A program made the translations under genes and the position numbers. The notes beneath the pieces are model-generated. The model was not told the DNA's origin and did no database searches. It saw only the letters and a list, made by a program, of their open reading frames with translations. Shown piece by piece: positions 1 through 16,000 of a DNA stretch of 64,000 nucleotides. Position 1 is the first letter of the stretch; the number at the start of each line of letters is the position of its first letter. This DNA comes from Aspidiotus rigidus (Eukaryota; Arthropoda; Insecta; Hemiptera; Diaspididae), in contig JAVHKY010000080.1 of the NCBI GenBank assembly GCA_035079385.1, forward strand, positions 1 to 64,000, in the 5' to 3' direction.

Positions 1-428
1 TATGAAAAAAACTAAGAAACTTTGAAGTTGAATGAGTGTCTCAAGGATAGTCGGGTAGGCGATGGGTTAGCCGATTTCATCCAGTTTTCATAAACCTAGT
101 ATATGAAAAAACTAAGAAACTTTGAAGTTGAATGAGTGTCTCAAGGATAGTCGGGTCAGCGATGGGTTAGCCGATTTCATCCAGTTTTCATAAACCTAGT
201 ATATGAAAAAACTAAGAAACTTTGAAGTTGAATGAGTGCGTCTCAAGGATAGTCGGGTCAGCGATGGGTTAGCCGATTTCATCCAGTTTTCATAAACCTA
301 GTATATGAAAAAACTAAGAAACTTTGAAGTTGAATGAGTGTCTCAAGGATAGTCGGGTCAGCGATGGGTTAGCCGATTTCATCCAGTTTTCATAAACCTA
401 GTATATGAAAAAACTAAGAAACTTTGAA
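1..428. repeat. 100-bp satellite array, right end
   Basis: Tandem repeat with a 100-bp unit; the motif ctaagaaac recurs at 12, 112, 212, 314 and 414. There are four full units and a partial fifth that stops at 428. The third unit has two extra bases (gtgcgtctc instead of gtgtctc), and the first differs at gtcgggtaggcg against gtcgggtcagcg. The sequence is unrelated to the 164-bp satellite that follows. The array enters from outside the window, so its full size is unknown. No reading frame of interest is seen. Confidence 0.95.
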
Positions 429-440
429 CTATAAATTGAA

Positions 441-1095
441 CCCAATAGTCCTATCCTAACCGAAATTTAACGCAGATTACGAATTTCATATCCTTTCGGC
501 TGAAAAACTTGACCACAAATCACAATTCCGAAAATTCGAAATTATTGCCCTCTGTGAAAACTGAATTTTCACCAGAAAAAAATCTCCGGACACTAAAAAT
601 TGAACCCAATAGTCCTATCCTAACCAAAATTTAACGCAGATTACGAATTTCATATCCTTTCGGCTGAAAAATTTGACCACAAATCACAATTTCGAAAATT
701 CGAAATTATTGCCCTCTAAGAAAACACAATTTTCACCAGAAAAAATCTCCGGCGACTAAAAATTGAACCCAATAGTCCTATCCTAACCGAAATTTAACGC
801 AGATTACGAATTTCATATCCTTTCGGCTGAAAAACTTGACCACAAATCACAATTTCGAAAATTCGAAATTATTGCCCTCTGTGAAAACTGAATTTTCACC
901 AGAAAAAAATCTCCGGACACTAAAAATTGAACCCAATAGTCCTATCCTAACCAAAATTTAACGCAGATTACGAATTTCATATCCTTTCGGCTGAAAAATT
1001 TGACCCACAAATCACAATTTCGAAAATTCGAAATTATTGCCCTCTAAGAAAACACAATTTTCACCAGAAAAAATCTCCGGCGACTAAAAATTGAA
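441..1095. repeat. Dimeric higher-order sub-array at the left edge
   Basis: Two monomer types alternate. Type 1 (441-604 and 768-931) has ctctgtgaaaac and ctccggacac. Type 2 (605-767 and 932-1095) has ctctaagaaaacacaatttt and ctccggcgac. All carry attgaaccc where most of the array has attgtaccc. The dimer period is about 327 bp and there are two copies. The type 2 copies differ by one base insertion (gacccacaaatc near 1003). These monomers lie at the edge of the array and are more diverged from the bulk, as is usual for satellite edges. Confidence 0.85.
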
Positions 1096-4000
1096 CCCAA
1101 TAGTCCTATCCTAACCGAAATTTAACGCAGATTACGAATTTCATATCCTTTCGGCTGAAAAACTTGACCACAAATCACAATTTCGAAAATTCGAAATTAT
1201 TGCCCTCTAGGAAAACTGAATTTTCACCAAAAAAAAATCTCCGGCGACTAAAAATTGTACCCAATAGTCCTATCCCTAACCGAAATTTAACGCAGATTAC
1301 GAATTTCATATCCTTTCGGCTGAAAAACTTGACCACAAATCACAATTTCGAAAATTCGAAATTATTGCCCTCTGTGAAAACTGAATTTTCACCAGAAAAA
1401 ATGTCCGGCGACTAAAAATTGTACCCAATAGTCCTATCCTAACCGAAATTTAACGCACATTACGAATTTCATATCCTTTCGGCTGAAAAACTTGACCACA
1501 AATCATAATTTCGAAAATTCGAAATTATTGCCCTCTGTGAAAACTGAATTTTCACCAGAAAAAAATCTCCGGCGACTAAAAATTGTACCCAATAGTCCTA
1601 TCCTAACCGAAATTTAACGCACATTACGAATTTCATATCCTTTCGGCTGAAAAACTTGACCACAAATCATAATTTCGAAAATTCGAAATTATTGCCCTCT
1701 GTGAAAACTGAATTTTCACCAGAAAAAAATCTCCGGCGACTAAAAATTGTACCCAATAGTCCTATCCTAACCGAAATTTAACGCACATTACGAATTTCAT
1801 ATCCTTTCGGCTGAAAAACTTGACCACAAATCACAATTTTGAAAATTCGAAATTATTGCCCTGTGTGAAAACTGAATTTTCACCAGAAAAAAATCTCCGG
1901 GGACTAAAAATTGTACCCAATAGTCCTATCCTAACCGAAATTTAACGCACATTACGAATTTCATATCCTTTCGGCTGAAAAACTTGACCACAAATCACAA
2001 TTTCGAAAATTCGAATTATTGCCCTGTGTGAAAACTGAATTTTCACCAGAAAAAAATCTCCGGGGACTAAAAATTGTACCCAATAGTCCTATCCTAACCG
2101 AAATTTAACGCACATTACGAATTTCATATCCTTTCGGCTGAAAAACTTGACCACAAATCACAATTTCGAAAATTCGGAATTATTGCCCTCTGTGAAAACT
2201 GAATTTTCACCAGAAAAAAATCTCCGGCGACTAAAAATTGTACCCAATAGTCCTATCCTAACCGAAATTTAACGCAGATTACGAATTTCATATCCTTTCG
2301 GCTGAAGAACTTGACCACAAATCACAATTTCGAAAATTCGAAATTATTGCCCTCTGTGAAAACTGAATTTTCACCAGAAAAAAATCTCCGGCGACTAAAA
2401 ATTGTACCCAATAATCCTATCCTAACCGAAATTTAACGCAGATTACGAATTTCATATCCTTTCGGCTGAAAAACTTGACCACAAATCACAATTTCGAAAA
2501 TTCGAAATTATTGCCCTCTGTGAAAACTGAATTTTCACCAGAAAAAAATCTCCGGCGACTAAAAATTGTACCCAATAGTCCTATCCTAACCGAAATTTAA
2601 CGCAGATTACGAATTTCATATCCTTTCGGCTGAAAAACTTGACCACAAATCACAATTTCGAAAATTCGAAATTATTGCCCTCTGTTAAAACTGAATTTTC
2701 ACCAGAAAAAAATCTCCGGCGACTAAAAATTGTACCCAATAGTCCTATCCTAACCGAAATTTAACGCAGATTACGAATTTCATATCCTTTCGGCTGAAAA
2801 ACTTGACCACAAATCACAATTTCGAAAATTCGAAATTATTGCCCTCTGTTAAAACTGAATTTTCACCAGAAAAAAATGTCCGGCGACTAAAAATTGTACC
2901 CAATAGTCCTATCCTAACCGAAATTTAACGCAGATTACGAATTTCATATCCTTTCGGCTGAAAAACTTGACCACAAATCACAATTTCGAAAATTCGAAAT
3001 TATTGCCCTCTGTGAAAACTGAATTTTCACCAGAAAAAAATCTCCGGCAACTAAAAATTGTACCCAATAGTCCTATCCTAACCGAAATTTAACGCAGATT
3101 ACGAATTTCATATCCTTTCGGCTGAAAAACTTGACCACAAATCACAATTTCGAAAAATCGAAATTATTGCCCTCTGTGAAAACTGAATTTTCACCAGAAA
3201 AAAATCTCCGGCGACTAAAAATTGTACCCAATAGTCCTATCCTAACCGAAATTTAACGCAGATTACGAATTTCATATCCTTTCGGCTGAAGAACTTGACC
3301 ACAAATCACAATTTCGAAAATTCGAAATTATTGCCCTCTGTGAAAACTGAATTTTCACCAGAAAAAAATCTCCGGCGACTAAAAATTGTACCCAATAGTC
3401 CTATCCTAACCGAAATTTAACGCACATTACGAATTTCATATCCTTTCGGCTGAAAAACTTGACCACAAATCACAATTTCGAAAATTCGAAATTATTGCCC
3501 TGTGTGAAAACTGAATTTTCACCAGAAAAAAATCTCCGGGGACTAAAAATTGTACCCAATAGTCCTATCCTAACCGAAATTTAACGCACATTACGAATTT
3601 CATATCCTTTCGGCTGAAAAACTTGACCACAAATCACAATTTCGAAAATTCGGAATTATTGCCCTCTGTGAAAACTGAATTTTCACCAGAAAAAAATCTC
3701 CGGCGACTAAAAATTGTACCCAATAGTCCTATCCTAACCGAAATTTAACGCAGATTACGAATTTCATATCCTTTCGGCTGAAGAACTTGACCACAAATCA
3801 CAATTTCGAAAATTCGAAATTATTGCCCTCTGTGAAAACTGAATTTTCACCAGAAAAAAATCTCCGGCGACTAAAAATTGTACCCCAATAATCCTATCCT
3901 AACCGAAATTTAACGCAGATTACGAATTTCATATCCTTTCGGCTGAAAAACTTGACCACAAATCACAATTTCGAAAATTCGAAATTATTGCCCTGTGTGA

Positions 4001-7000
4001 AAACTGAATTTTCACCAGAAAAAAATCTCCGGCGACTAAAAATTGTACCCAATAGTCCTATCCTAACCGAAATTTAACGCAGATTACGAATTTCATATCC
4101 TTTCGGCTGAAAAACTTGACCACAAATCACAATTTCGAAAATTCGAAATTATTGCCCTCTGTTAAAACTGAATTTTCACCAGAAAAAAATCTCCGGCGAC
4201 TAAAAATTGTACCCAATAGTCCTATCCTAACCGAAATTTAACGCAGATTACGAATTTCATATCCTTTCGGCTGAAAAACTTGACCACAAATCACAATTTC
4301 GAAATTCGAAATTATTGCCCTCTGTGAAAACTGAATTTTCACCAGAAAAAAAATGTCCGGCGACTAAAAATTGTACCCAATAGTCCTATCCTAACCGAAA
4401 TTTAACGCAGATTACGAATTTCATATCCTTTCGGCTGAAAAACTTGACCACAAATCACAATTTCGAAAATTCGAAATTATTGCCCTCTGTGAAAACTGAA
4501 TTTTCACCAGAAAAAAATCTCCGGCAACTAAAAATTGTACCCAATAGTCCTATCCTAACCGAAATTTAACGCAGATTACGAATTTCATATCCTTTCGGCT
4601 GAAAAACTTGACCACAAATCACAATTTCGAAAAATCGAAATTATTGCCCTCTGTGAAAACTGAATTTTCACCAGAAAAAAATCTCCGGCGACTAAAAATT
4701 GTTCCCAATAGTCCTATCCTAACCGAAATTTAACGCACATTACGAATTTCATATCCTTTCGGCTGAAAAACTTGACCACAAATCACAATTTCGAAAATTC
4801 GAAATTATTGCCCTCTGTGAAAACTGAATTTTCACCAGAAAAAAAATCTCCGGCAACTAAAAATTGTACCCAATAGTCCCTATCCTAACCGAAATTTAAC
4901 GCAGATTACGAATTTCATATCCTTTCGGCTGAAAAACTTGACCACAAATCACAATTTCGAAAATTCGAAATTATTGCCCTCTGTGAAAACTGAATTTTCA
5001 CCAGAAAAAAATCTCCGGCGACTAAAAATTGTTCCCAATAGTCCTATCCTAACCGAAATTTAACGCACATTACGAATTTCATATCCTTTCGACTGAAAAA
5101 CTTGACCACAAATCACAATTTCGAAAATTCGAAATTATTGCCCTCTGTGAAAACTGAATTTTCACCAGAAAAAAATCTCCGGCGACTAAAAATTGTTCCC
5201 AATAGTCCTATCCTAACCGAAATTTAACGCACATTACGAATTTCATATCCTTTCGACTGAAAAACTTGACAACAAATCACAATTTCGAAAATTCGAAATT
5301 ATTGCCCTCTGTGAAAACTGAATTTTCACCAGAAAAAAATCTCCGGCGACTAAAAATTGTTCCCCCAATAGTCCTATCCTAACCGAAATTTAACGCACAT
5401 TACGAATTTCATATCCTTTCGACTGAAAAACTTGACAACAAATCACAATTTCGAAAATTCGAAATTATTGCCCTCTGTGAAAACTGAATTTTCACCAGAA
5501 AAAAATCTCCGGGGACTAAAAATTGTACCCAATAGTCCTATCCTAACCGAAATTTAACGCACATTACGAATTTCATATCCTTTCGGCTGAAAAATTTGAC
5601 CACAAATCACAATTTCGAAAATTCGAAATTATTGCCCTCTGTGAAAACTGAATTTTCACCAGAAAAAAATGTCCGGCGACTAAAAGTGTACCCAATAGTC
5701 CTATCCTAACCGAAATTTAACGCACATTACGAATTTCATATCCTTTCGGCTGAAAAACTTGACCACAAATCATAATTTCGAAAATTCGAAATTATTGCCC
5801 TCTGTGAAAACTGAATTTTCACCAGAAAAAAATCTCCGGCGACTAAAAATTGTACCCAATAGTCCTATCCTAACCGAAATTTAACGCACATTACGAATTT
5901 CATATCCTTTCGGCTGAAGAACTTGACCACAAATCACAATTTCGAAAATTCGAAATTATTGCCCTCTGTGAAAACTGAATTTTCACCAGAAAAAAATCTC
6001 CGGCGACTAAAAATTGTACCCAATAGTCCTATCCTAACCGAAATTTAAACGCAGATTACGAATTTCATATCCTTTCGGCTGAAAAACTTGACCACAAATC
6101 ACAATTTCGAAAATTCGAAATTATTGCCCTCTGTGAAAAATGAATTTTCACCAGAAAAAAATCTCCGGCGACTAAAAATTGTACCCAATAGTCCTATCCT
6201 AACCGAAATTTAACGCAGATTACGAATTTCATATCCTTTCGGCTGAAAAACTTGACCACAAATCACAATTTCGAAAATTCGAAATTATTGCCCTCTGTGA
6301 AAACTGAATTTTCACCAGAAAAAAATCTCCGGCTACTAAAAATTGTACCCAATAGTCCTATCCTAACCGAAATTTAACGCAGATTACGAATTTCATATCC
6401 TTTCGGCTGAAAAACTTGACCACAAATCACAATTTCGAAAATTCGAAATTATTGCCCTCTGTGAAAACTGAATTTTCACCAGAAAAAAATCTCCGGCGAC
6501 TAAAAATTGTTCCCAATAGTCCTATCCTAACCGAAATTTAACGCACATTACGAATTTCATATCCTTTCGACTGAAAAACTTGACAACAAATCACAATTTC
6601 GAAAATTCGAAATTATTGCCCTCTGTGAAAACTGAATTTTCACCAGAAAAAAATCTCCGGCGACTAAAAATTGTACCCAATAGTCCTATCCTAACCGAAA
6701 TTTAACGCAGATTACGAATTTCATATCCTTTCGGCTGAAAAACTTGACCACAAATCATAATTTCGAAAATTCGAAATTATTGCCCTCTGTTAAAACTGAA
6801 TTTTCACCAGAAAAAAATCTCCGGCGACTAAAAATTGTACCCAATAGTCCTATCCTAACCGAAATTTAACGCACATTACGAATTTCATATCCTTTCGGCT
6901 GAAAAACTTGACCACAAATCACAATTTCGAAAATTCGAAATTATTGCCCTCTGTGAAAACTGAATTTTCACCAGAAAAAAATCTCCGGCGACTAAAAATT

Positions 7001-10000
7001 GTACCCAATAGTCCTATCCTAACCGAAATTTAACGCAGATTACGAATTTCATATCCTTTCGGCTGAAAAACTTGACCACAAATCACAATTTCGAAAATTC
7101 GAAATTATTGCCCTCTGTGAAAACTGAATTTTCACCAGAAAAAAATCTCCGGCGACTAAAAAATGTACCCAATAGTCCTATCCTAACCGAAATTTAACGC
7201 AGATTACGAATTTCATATCCTTTCGGCTGAAAAACTTGACCACAAATCACAATTTCGAAAATTCGAAATTATTGCTCTCTGTGAAAACTGAATTTTCATC
7301 AGAAAAAAATCTCCGGGGGACTAAAAATTGTACCCAATAGTCCTATCCTAACCGAAATTTAACGCAGATTACGAATTTCATATCCTTTCGTCTGAAAAAC
7401 TTGACCACAAATCACAATTTCGAAAATTCGAAATTATTGCTCTCTGTGAAAACTGAATTTTCATCAGAAAAAAATCTCCGGGGACTAAAAATTGTACCCA
7501 ATAGTCCTATCCTAACCGAAATTTAACGCAGATTACGAATTTCATATCCTTTCGTCTGAAAAACTTGACCACAAATCACAATTTCGAAAATTCGAAATTA
7601 TTGCCCTCTGTGAAAACTGAATTTTCACCAGAAAAAAATCTCCGGCGACTAAAAATTGTACCCAATAGTCCTATCCTAACCGAAATTTAACGCAGATTAC
7701 GAATTTCATATCCTTTCGGCTGAAAAACTTGACCACAAATCACAATTTCGAAAATTCGAAATTATTGCCCTCTGTGAAAACTGAATTTTCACCAGAAAAA
7801 AATGTCCGGCGACTAAAAATTGTACCCAATAGTCCTATCCTAACCGAAATTTAACGCAGATTACGAATTTCATATCCTTTCGGCTGAAAAACTTGACCAC
7901 AAATCACAATTTCGAAAATTCGAAATTATTGCCCTCTGTGAAAAACTGAATTTTCACCAGAAAAAAATCTCCGGCGACTAAAAATTGTACCCAATAGTCC
8001 TATCCTAACCGAAATTTAACGCAGATTACGAATTTCATATCCTTTCGTCTGAAAAACTTGACCACAAATCACAATTTCGAAAATTCGAAATTATTGCCCT
8101 CTGTGAAAACTGAATTTTCACCAGAAAAAAATCTCCGGCGACTAAAAATTGTACCCAATAGTCCTATCCTAACCGAAATTTAACGCAGATTACGAATTTC
8201 ATATCCTTTCGGCTGAAAAACTTGACCACAAATCACAATTTCGAAAATTCGAAATTATTGCCCTCTGTGAAAACTGAATTTTCACCAGAAAAAAATCTCC
8301 GGCGACTAAAAATTGTACCCAATAGTCCTATCCTAACCGAAATTTAACGCAGATTACGAATTTCATATCCTTTCGGCTGAAAAACTTGACCACAAATCAC
8401 AATTTCGAAAATTCGAAATTATTGCTCTCTGTGAAAACTGAATTTTCATCAGAAAAAAATCTCCGGCGACTAAAAATTGTACCCAATAGTCCTATCCTAA
8501 CCGAAATTTAACGCAGATTACGAATTTCATATCCTTTCGTCTGAAAAACTTGACCACAAATCACAATTTCGAAAATTCGAAATTATTGCCCTCTGTGAAA
8601 ACTGAATTTTCACCAGAAAAAAATCTCCGGCGACTAAAAATTGTACCCAATAGTCCTATCCTAACCGAAATTTAACGCAGATTACGAATTTCATATCCTT
8701 TCGGCTGAAAAACTTGACCACAAATCACAATTTCGAAAATTCGAAATTATTGCCCTCTGTGAAAACTGAATTTTCACCAGAAAAAAATCTCCGGCGACTA
8801 AAAATTGTACCCAATAGTCCTATCCTAACCGAAATTTAACGCAGATTACGAATTTCATATCCTTTCGGCTGAAAAACTTGACCACAAATCACAATTTCGA
8901 AAATTCGAAATTATTGCCCTGTGTGAAAACTGAATTTTCACCAGAAAAAAATCTCCGGGGACTAAAAATTGTACCCAATAGTCCTATCCTAACCGAAATT
9001 TAACGCACATTACGAATTTCATATCCTTTCGGCTGAAAAACTTGACCACAAATCACAATTTCGAAAATTCGAAATTATTGCCCTGTGTGAAAACTGAATT
9101 TTCACCAGAAAAAAATCTCCGGCGACTAAAAATTGTACCCAATAGTCCTATCCTAACCGAAATTTAACGCAGATTACGAATTTCATATCCTTTCGGCTGA
9201 AAAACTTGACCACAAATCACAATTTTGAAAATTCGAAATTATTGCCCTCTGTGAAAACTGAATTTTCACCAGAAAAAAATCTCCGGGGACTAAAAATTGT
9301 ACCCAATAGTCCTATCCTAACCGAAATTTAACGCACATTACGAATTTCATATCCTTTCGGCTGAAAAACTTGACCACAAATCACAATTTCGAAAATTCGA
9401 AATTATTGCCCTCTGTGAAAACTGAATTTTCACCAGAAAAAAAATCTCCGGCGACTAAAAATTGTACCCAATAGTCCTATCCTAACCGAAATTTAACGCA
9501 CATTACGAATTTCATATCCTTTCGGCTGAAAAACTTGACCACAAATCACAATTTCGAAAATTCGAAATTATTGCCTTGTGTGAAAACTGAATTTTCACCA
9601 GAAAAAAATCTCCGGGGACTAAAAATTGTACCCAATAGTCCTATCCTCACCGAAATTTAACGCACATTACGAATTTCATATCCTTTCGGCTGAAAAACTT
9701 GACCACAAATCACAATTTCGAAAATTCGAAATTATTGCCTTCTGTGAAAACTGAATTTTCATCAGAAAAAAATCTCCGGCGACTAAAAATTGTACCCAAT
9801 AGTCCTATCCTAACCGAAATTTAACGCAGATTACGAATTTCATATCCTTTCGGCTGAAAAACTTGACCACAAATCACAATTTCGAAAATTCGAAATTATT
9901 GCCCTGTGTGAAAACTGAATTTTCACCAGAAAAAAATCTCCGGCGACTAAAAATTGTACCCAATAGTCCTATCCTAACCGAAATCTAACGCAGATTACGA

Positions 10001-13000
10001 ATTTCATATCCTTTCGGCTGAAAAACTTGACCACAAATCACAATTTCGAAAATTCGAAATTATTGCCCTCTGTGAAAACTGCATTTTCACCAGAAAGAAA
10101 TCTCCGGCGACTAAAAATTGTACCCAATAGTCCTATCCTAACCGAAATTTAACGCACATTACGAATTTCATATCCTTTCGGCTGAAAAACTTGACCACAA
10201 ATCATAATTTCGAAAATTCGAAATTATTGCCCTCTAAGAAAACTGAATCTTCACCAGAAAAAAATCTCCGGCGACTAGAAATTGTACCCAACAGTCTATC
10301 CTAACCGAAATTTAACGCAGATTACGAATTTCATATCCTTTCGGCTGAAAAACTCGACCACAAATCACAATTTCGAAAATTCGAAATTATTGCCCTCTGT
10401 GAAAACTGAATTTTCACCAGAAAAAAATGTCCGGCGACTAAAAATTGTACCCAATAGTCCTATCCTAACCGAAATTTAACGCACATTACGAATTTCATAT
10501 CCTTTCGGCTGAAAAACTTGACCACAAATCATAATTTCGAAAATTCGAAATTATTGCCCTCTGTGAAAACTGAATTTTCACCAGAAAAAAATCTCCGGCG
10601 ACTAAAAATTGTACCCAATAGTCCTATCCTAACCGAAATTTAACGCACATTACGAATTTCATATCCTTTCGGCTGAAAAACTTGACCACAAATCATAATT
10701 TCGAAAATTCGAAATTATTGCCCTCTGTGAAAACTGAATTTTCACCAGAAAAAAATCTCCGGCGACTAAAAATTGTACCCAATAGTCCTATCCTAACCGA
10801 AATTTAACGCACATTACGAATTTCATATCCTTTTGGCTGAAAAACTTGACCACAAATCACAATTTTGAAAATTCGAAATTATTGCCCTGTGTGAAAACTG
10901 AGTTTTCACCAGAAAAAAATCTCCGGGGACTAAAAATTGTACCCAATAGTCCTATCCTAACCGAAATTTAACGCACATTACGAATTTCATATCCTTTCGG
11001 CTGAAAAACTTGACCACAAATCACAATTTCGAAAATTCGAAATTATTGCCCTCTGTGAAAACTGAATTTTCACCAGAAAAAAATCTCCGGCGACTAAAAA
11101 TTGTACCCAATAGTCCTATCCTAACCGAAATTTAACGCACATTACGAATTTCATATCCTTTCGGCTGAAAAACTTGACCACAAATCACAATTCGAAAATT
11201 CGAAATTATTGCCTTGTGTGAAAACTGAATTTTCACCAGAAAAAAATCTCCGGGGACTAAAAATTGTACCCAATAGTCCTATCCTAACCGAAATTTAACG
11301 CACATTACGAATTTCATATCCTTTCGGCTGAAAAACTTGACCACAAATCACAATTTCGAAAATTCGAAATTATTGCCCTCTGTGAAAACTGAATTTTCAC
11401 CAGAAAAAAATCTCCGGCGACTAAAAATTGTACCCAATAGTCCTATCCTAACCGAAATTTAACGCAGATTACGAATTTCATATCCTTTCGGCTGAAGAAC
11501 TTGACCACAAATCACAATTTCGAAAATTCGAAATTATTGCCCTCTGTGAAAACTGAATTTTCACCAGAAAAAAATCTCCGGCGACTAAAAATTGTACCCA
11601 ATAGTCCTATCCTAACCGAAATTTAACGCACATTACGAATTTCATATCCTTTCGGCTGAAAAACTTGACCACAAATCACAATTTCGAAAATTCGAAATTA
11701 TTGCCCTCTGTGAAAACTGAATTTTCACCAGAAAAAAATCTCCGGCGACTAAAAATTGTACCCAATAGTCCTATCCTAACCGAAATTTAACGCAGATTAC
11801 GAATTTCATATCCTTTCGGCTGAAGAACTTGACCACAAATCACAATTTCGAAAATTCGAAATTATTGCCCTGTGTGAAAACTGAATTTTCACCAGAAAAA
11901 AATCTCCGGGGACTAAAAATTGTACCCAATAGTCCTAGCCTAACCGAAATTTAACGCACATTACGAATTTCATATCCTTTCGGCTGAAAAACTTGACCAC
12001 AAATCACAATTTCGAAAATTCGAAATTATTGCCCTCTGTGAAAACTGAATTTTCACCAGAAAAAAATCTCCGGCGACTAAAAATTGTACCCAATAGTCCT
12101 ATCCTAACCGAAATTTAACGCACATTACGAATTTCATATCCTTTCGGCTGAAAAACTTGACCACAAATCACAATTTCGAAAATTCGAAATTATTGCCTTG
12201 TGTGAAAACTGAATTTTCACCAGAAAAAAATCTCCGGGGACTAAAAATTGTACCCAATAGTCCTATCCTAACCGAAATTTAACGCACATTACGAATTTCA
12301 TATCCTTTCGGCTGAAAAACTTGACCACAAATCACAATTTCGAAAATTCGAAATTATTGCCTTCTGTGAAAACTGAATTTTCATCAGAAAAAAATCTCCG
12401 GCGACTAAAAATTGTACCCAATAGTCCTATCCTAACCGAAATTTAACGCAGATTACGAATTTCATATCCTTTCGGCTGAAAAACTTGACCACAAATCACA
12501 ATTTCGAAAATTCGAAATTATTGCCCTGTGTGAAAACTGAATTTTCACCAGAAAAAAATCTCCGGCGACTAAAAATTGTACCCAATAGTCCTATCCTAAC
12601 CGAAATCTAACGCAGATTACGAATTTCATATCCTTTCGGCTGAAAAACTTGACCACAAATCATAATTTCGAAAATTCGAAATTATTGCCCTCTAAGAAAA
12701 CTGAATCTTCACCAGAAAAAAAATCTCCGGCGACTAAAAATTGTACCCAATAGTCCTATCCTAACCGAAATTTAACGCAGATTACGAATTTCATATCCTT
12801 TCGGCTGAAAAACTTGACCACAAATCACAATTTCGAAAATTCGAAATTATTGCCCTCTGTTAAAACTGAATTTTCACCAGAAAAAAATCTCCGGCGACTA
12901 AAAATTGTACCCAATAGTCCTATCCTTACCGAAATTTAACGCAGATTACGAATTTCATATCCTTTCGGCTGAAAAACTCGACCACAAATCACAATTTCGA

Positions 13001-16000
13001 AAATTCGAAATTATTGCCCTCTGTGAAAACTGAATTTTCACCAGAAAAAAAATGTCCGGCGACTAAAAATTGTACCCAATAGTCCTATCCTAACCGAAAT
13101 TTAACGCACATTACGAATTTCATATCCTTTCGGCTGAAAAACTTGACCACAAATCATGATTTCGAAAATTCGAAATTATTGCCCTCTGTGAAAACTGAAT
13201 TTTCACCAGAAAAAAATCTCCGGCGACTAAAAATTGTACCCAATAGTCCTATCCTAACCGAAATTTAACGCACATTACGAATTTCATATCCTTTCGGCTG
13301 AAAAACTTGACCACAAATCATAATTTCGAAAATTCGAAATTATTGCCCTCTGTGAAAACTGAATTTTCACCAGAAAAAAATCTCCGGCGACTAAAAATTG
13401 TACCCAATAGTCCTATCCTAACCGAAATTTAACGCACATTACGAATTTCATATCCTTTTGGCTGAAAAACTTGACCACAAATCACAATTTTGAAAATTCG
13501 AAATTATTGCCCTGTGTGAAAACTGAATTTTCACCAGAAAAAAATCTCCGGGGACTAAAAATTGTACCCAATAGTCCTATCCTAACCGAAATTTAACGCA
13601 GATTACGAATTTCATATCCTTTCGGCTGAAAAACTTGACCACAAATCACAATTTCGAAAATTCGAAATTATTGCCCTCTGTGAAAACTGAATTTTCACCA
13701 GAAAAAAATCTCCGGCGACTAAAAATTGTACCCAATAGTCCCTATCCTAACCGAAATTTAACGCAGATTACGAATTTCATATCATTTCGGCTGAAGAACT
13801 TGACCACAAATCACAATTTCGAAAATTCGAAATTATTGCCCTCTGTGAAAACTGAATTTTCACCAGAAAAAAATCTCCGGGGACTAAAAATTGTACCCAA
13901 TAGTCCTATCCTAACCGAAATTTAACGCAGATTACGAATTTCATATCCTTTCGGCTGAAGAACTTGACCACAAATCACAATTTCGAAAATTCGAAATTAT
14001 TGCCCTCTGTGAAAACTGAATTTTCACCAGAAAAAAATGTCCGGCGACTAAAAATTGTACCCAATAGTCCTATCCTAACCGAAATTTAACGCACATTACG
14101 AATTTCATATCCTTTTGGCTGAAAAACTTGACCACAAATCACAATTTTGAAAATTCGAATTATTGCCCTGTGTGAAAACTGAATTTTCACCAGAAAAAAA
14201 TCTCCGGGGACTAAAAATTGTACCCAATAGTCCTATCCTAACCGAAATTTAACGCAGATTACGAATTTCATATCCTTTCGGCTGAAAAACTTGACCACAA
14301 ATCACAATTTCGAAAATTCGAAATTATTGCCCTCTGTGAAAACTGAATTTTCACCAGAAAAAAATCTCCGGCGACTAAAAATTGTACCCAATAGTCCTAT
14401 CCTAACCGAAATTTAACGCAGATTACGAATTTCATATCCTTTCGGCTGAAAAACTTGACCACAAATCACAATTTCGAAAATTCGAAATTATTGCCCTGTG
14501 TGAAAACTGAATTTTCACCAGAAAAAAATCTCCGGCGACTAAAAATTGTACCCAATAGTCCTATCCTAACCGAAATTTAACGCACATTACGAATTTCATA
14601 TCCTTTCGGCTGAAAAACTTGACCACAAATCACAATTTCGAAAATTCGAAATTATTGCCTTCTGTGAAAACTGAATTTTCATCAGAAAAAAATCTCCGGC
14701 GACTAAAAATTGTACCCAATAGTCCTATCCTAACCGAAATTTAACGCAGATTACGAATTTCATATCCTTTCGGCTGAAAAACTTGACCACAAATCACAAT
14801 TTCGAAAATTCGAAATTATTGCCCTGTGTGAAAACTGAATTTTCACCAGAAAAAAATCTCCGGCGACTAAAAATTGTACCCAATAGTCCTATCCTAACCG
14901 AAATCTAACGCAGATTACGAATTTCATATCCTTTCGGCTGAAAAACTTGACCACAAATCATAATTTCGAAAATTCGAAATTATTGCCCTCTAAGAAAACT
15001 GAATCTTCACCAGAAAAAAATCTCCGGCGACTAAAAATTGTACCCAATAGTCCTATCCTAACCGAAATTTAACGCAGATTACGAATTTCATATCCTTTCG
15101 GCTGAAAAACTTGACCACAAATCACAATTTCGAAAATTCGAAATTATTGCCCTCTGTTAAAACTGAATTTTCACCAGAAAAAAATCTCCGGCGACTAAAA
15201 ATTGTACCCAATAGTCCTATCCTTACCGAAATTTAACGCAGATTACGAATTTCATATCCTTTCGGCTGAAAAACTCGACCACAAATCACAATTTCGAAAA
15301 TTCGAAATTATTGCCCTCTGTGAAAACTGAATTTTCACCAGAAAAAAATGTCCGGCGACTAAAAATTGTACCCAATAGTCCTATCCTAACCGAAATTTAA
15401 CGCACATTACGAATTTCATATCCTTTCGGCTGAAAAACTTGACCACAAATCATAATTTCGAAAATTCGAAATTATTGCCCTCTGTGAAAACTGAATTTTC
15501 ACCAGAAAAAAATCTCCGGCGACTAAAAATTGTACCCAATAGTCCTATCCTAACCGAAATTTAACGCACATTACGAATTTCATATCCTTTCGGCTGAAAA
15601 ACTTGACCACAAATCATAATTTCGAAAATTCGAAATTATTGCCCTCTGTGAAAACTGAATTTTCACCAGAAAAAAATCTCCGGCGACTAAAAATTGTACC
15701 CAATAGTCCTATCCTAACCGAAATTTAACGCACATTACGAATTTCATATCCTTTTGGCTGAAAAACTTGACCACAAATCACAATTTTGAAAATTCGAAAT
15801 TATTGCCCTGTGTGAAAACTGAATTTTCACCAGAAAAAAATCTCCGGGGACTAAAAATTGTACCCAATAGTCCTATCCTAACCGAAATTTAACGCAGATT
15901 ACGAATTTCATATCCTTTCGGCTGAAAAACTTGACCACAAATCACAATTTCGAAAATTCGAAATTATTGCCCTCTGTGAAAACTGAATTTTCACCAGAAA

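Noticed and set aside
1164..13925. Sense open frames of 65-96 codons in the 164-bp satellite
   Set aside because: They are read-through of one or two monomers where indels remove the usual stop; 164 is not a multiple of three, so no frame is kept through the array.
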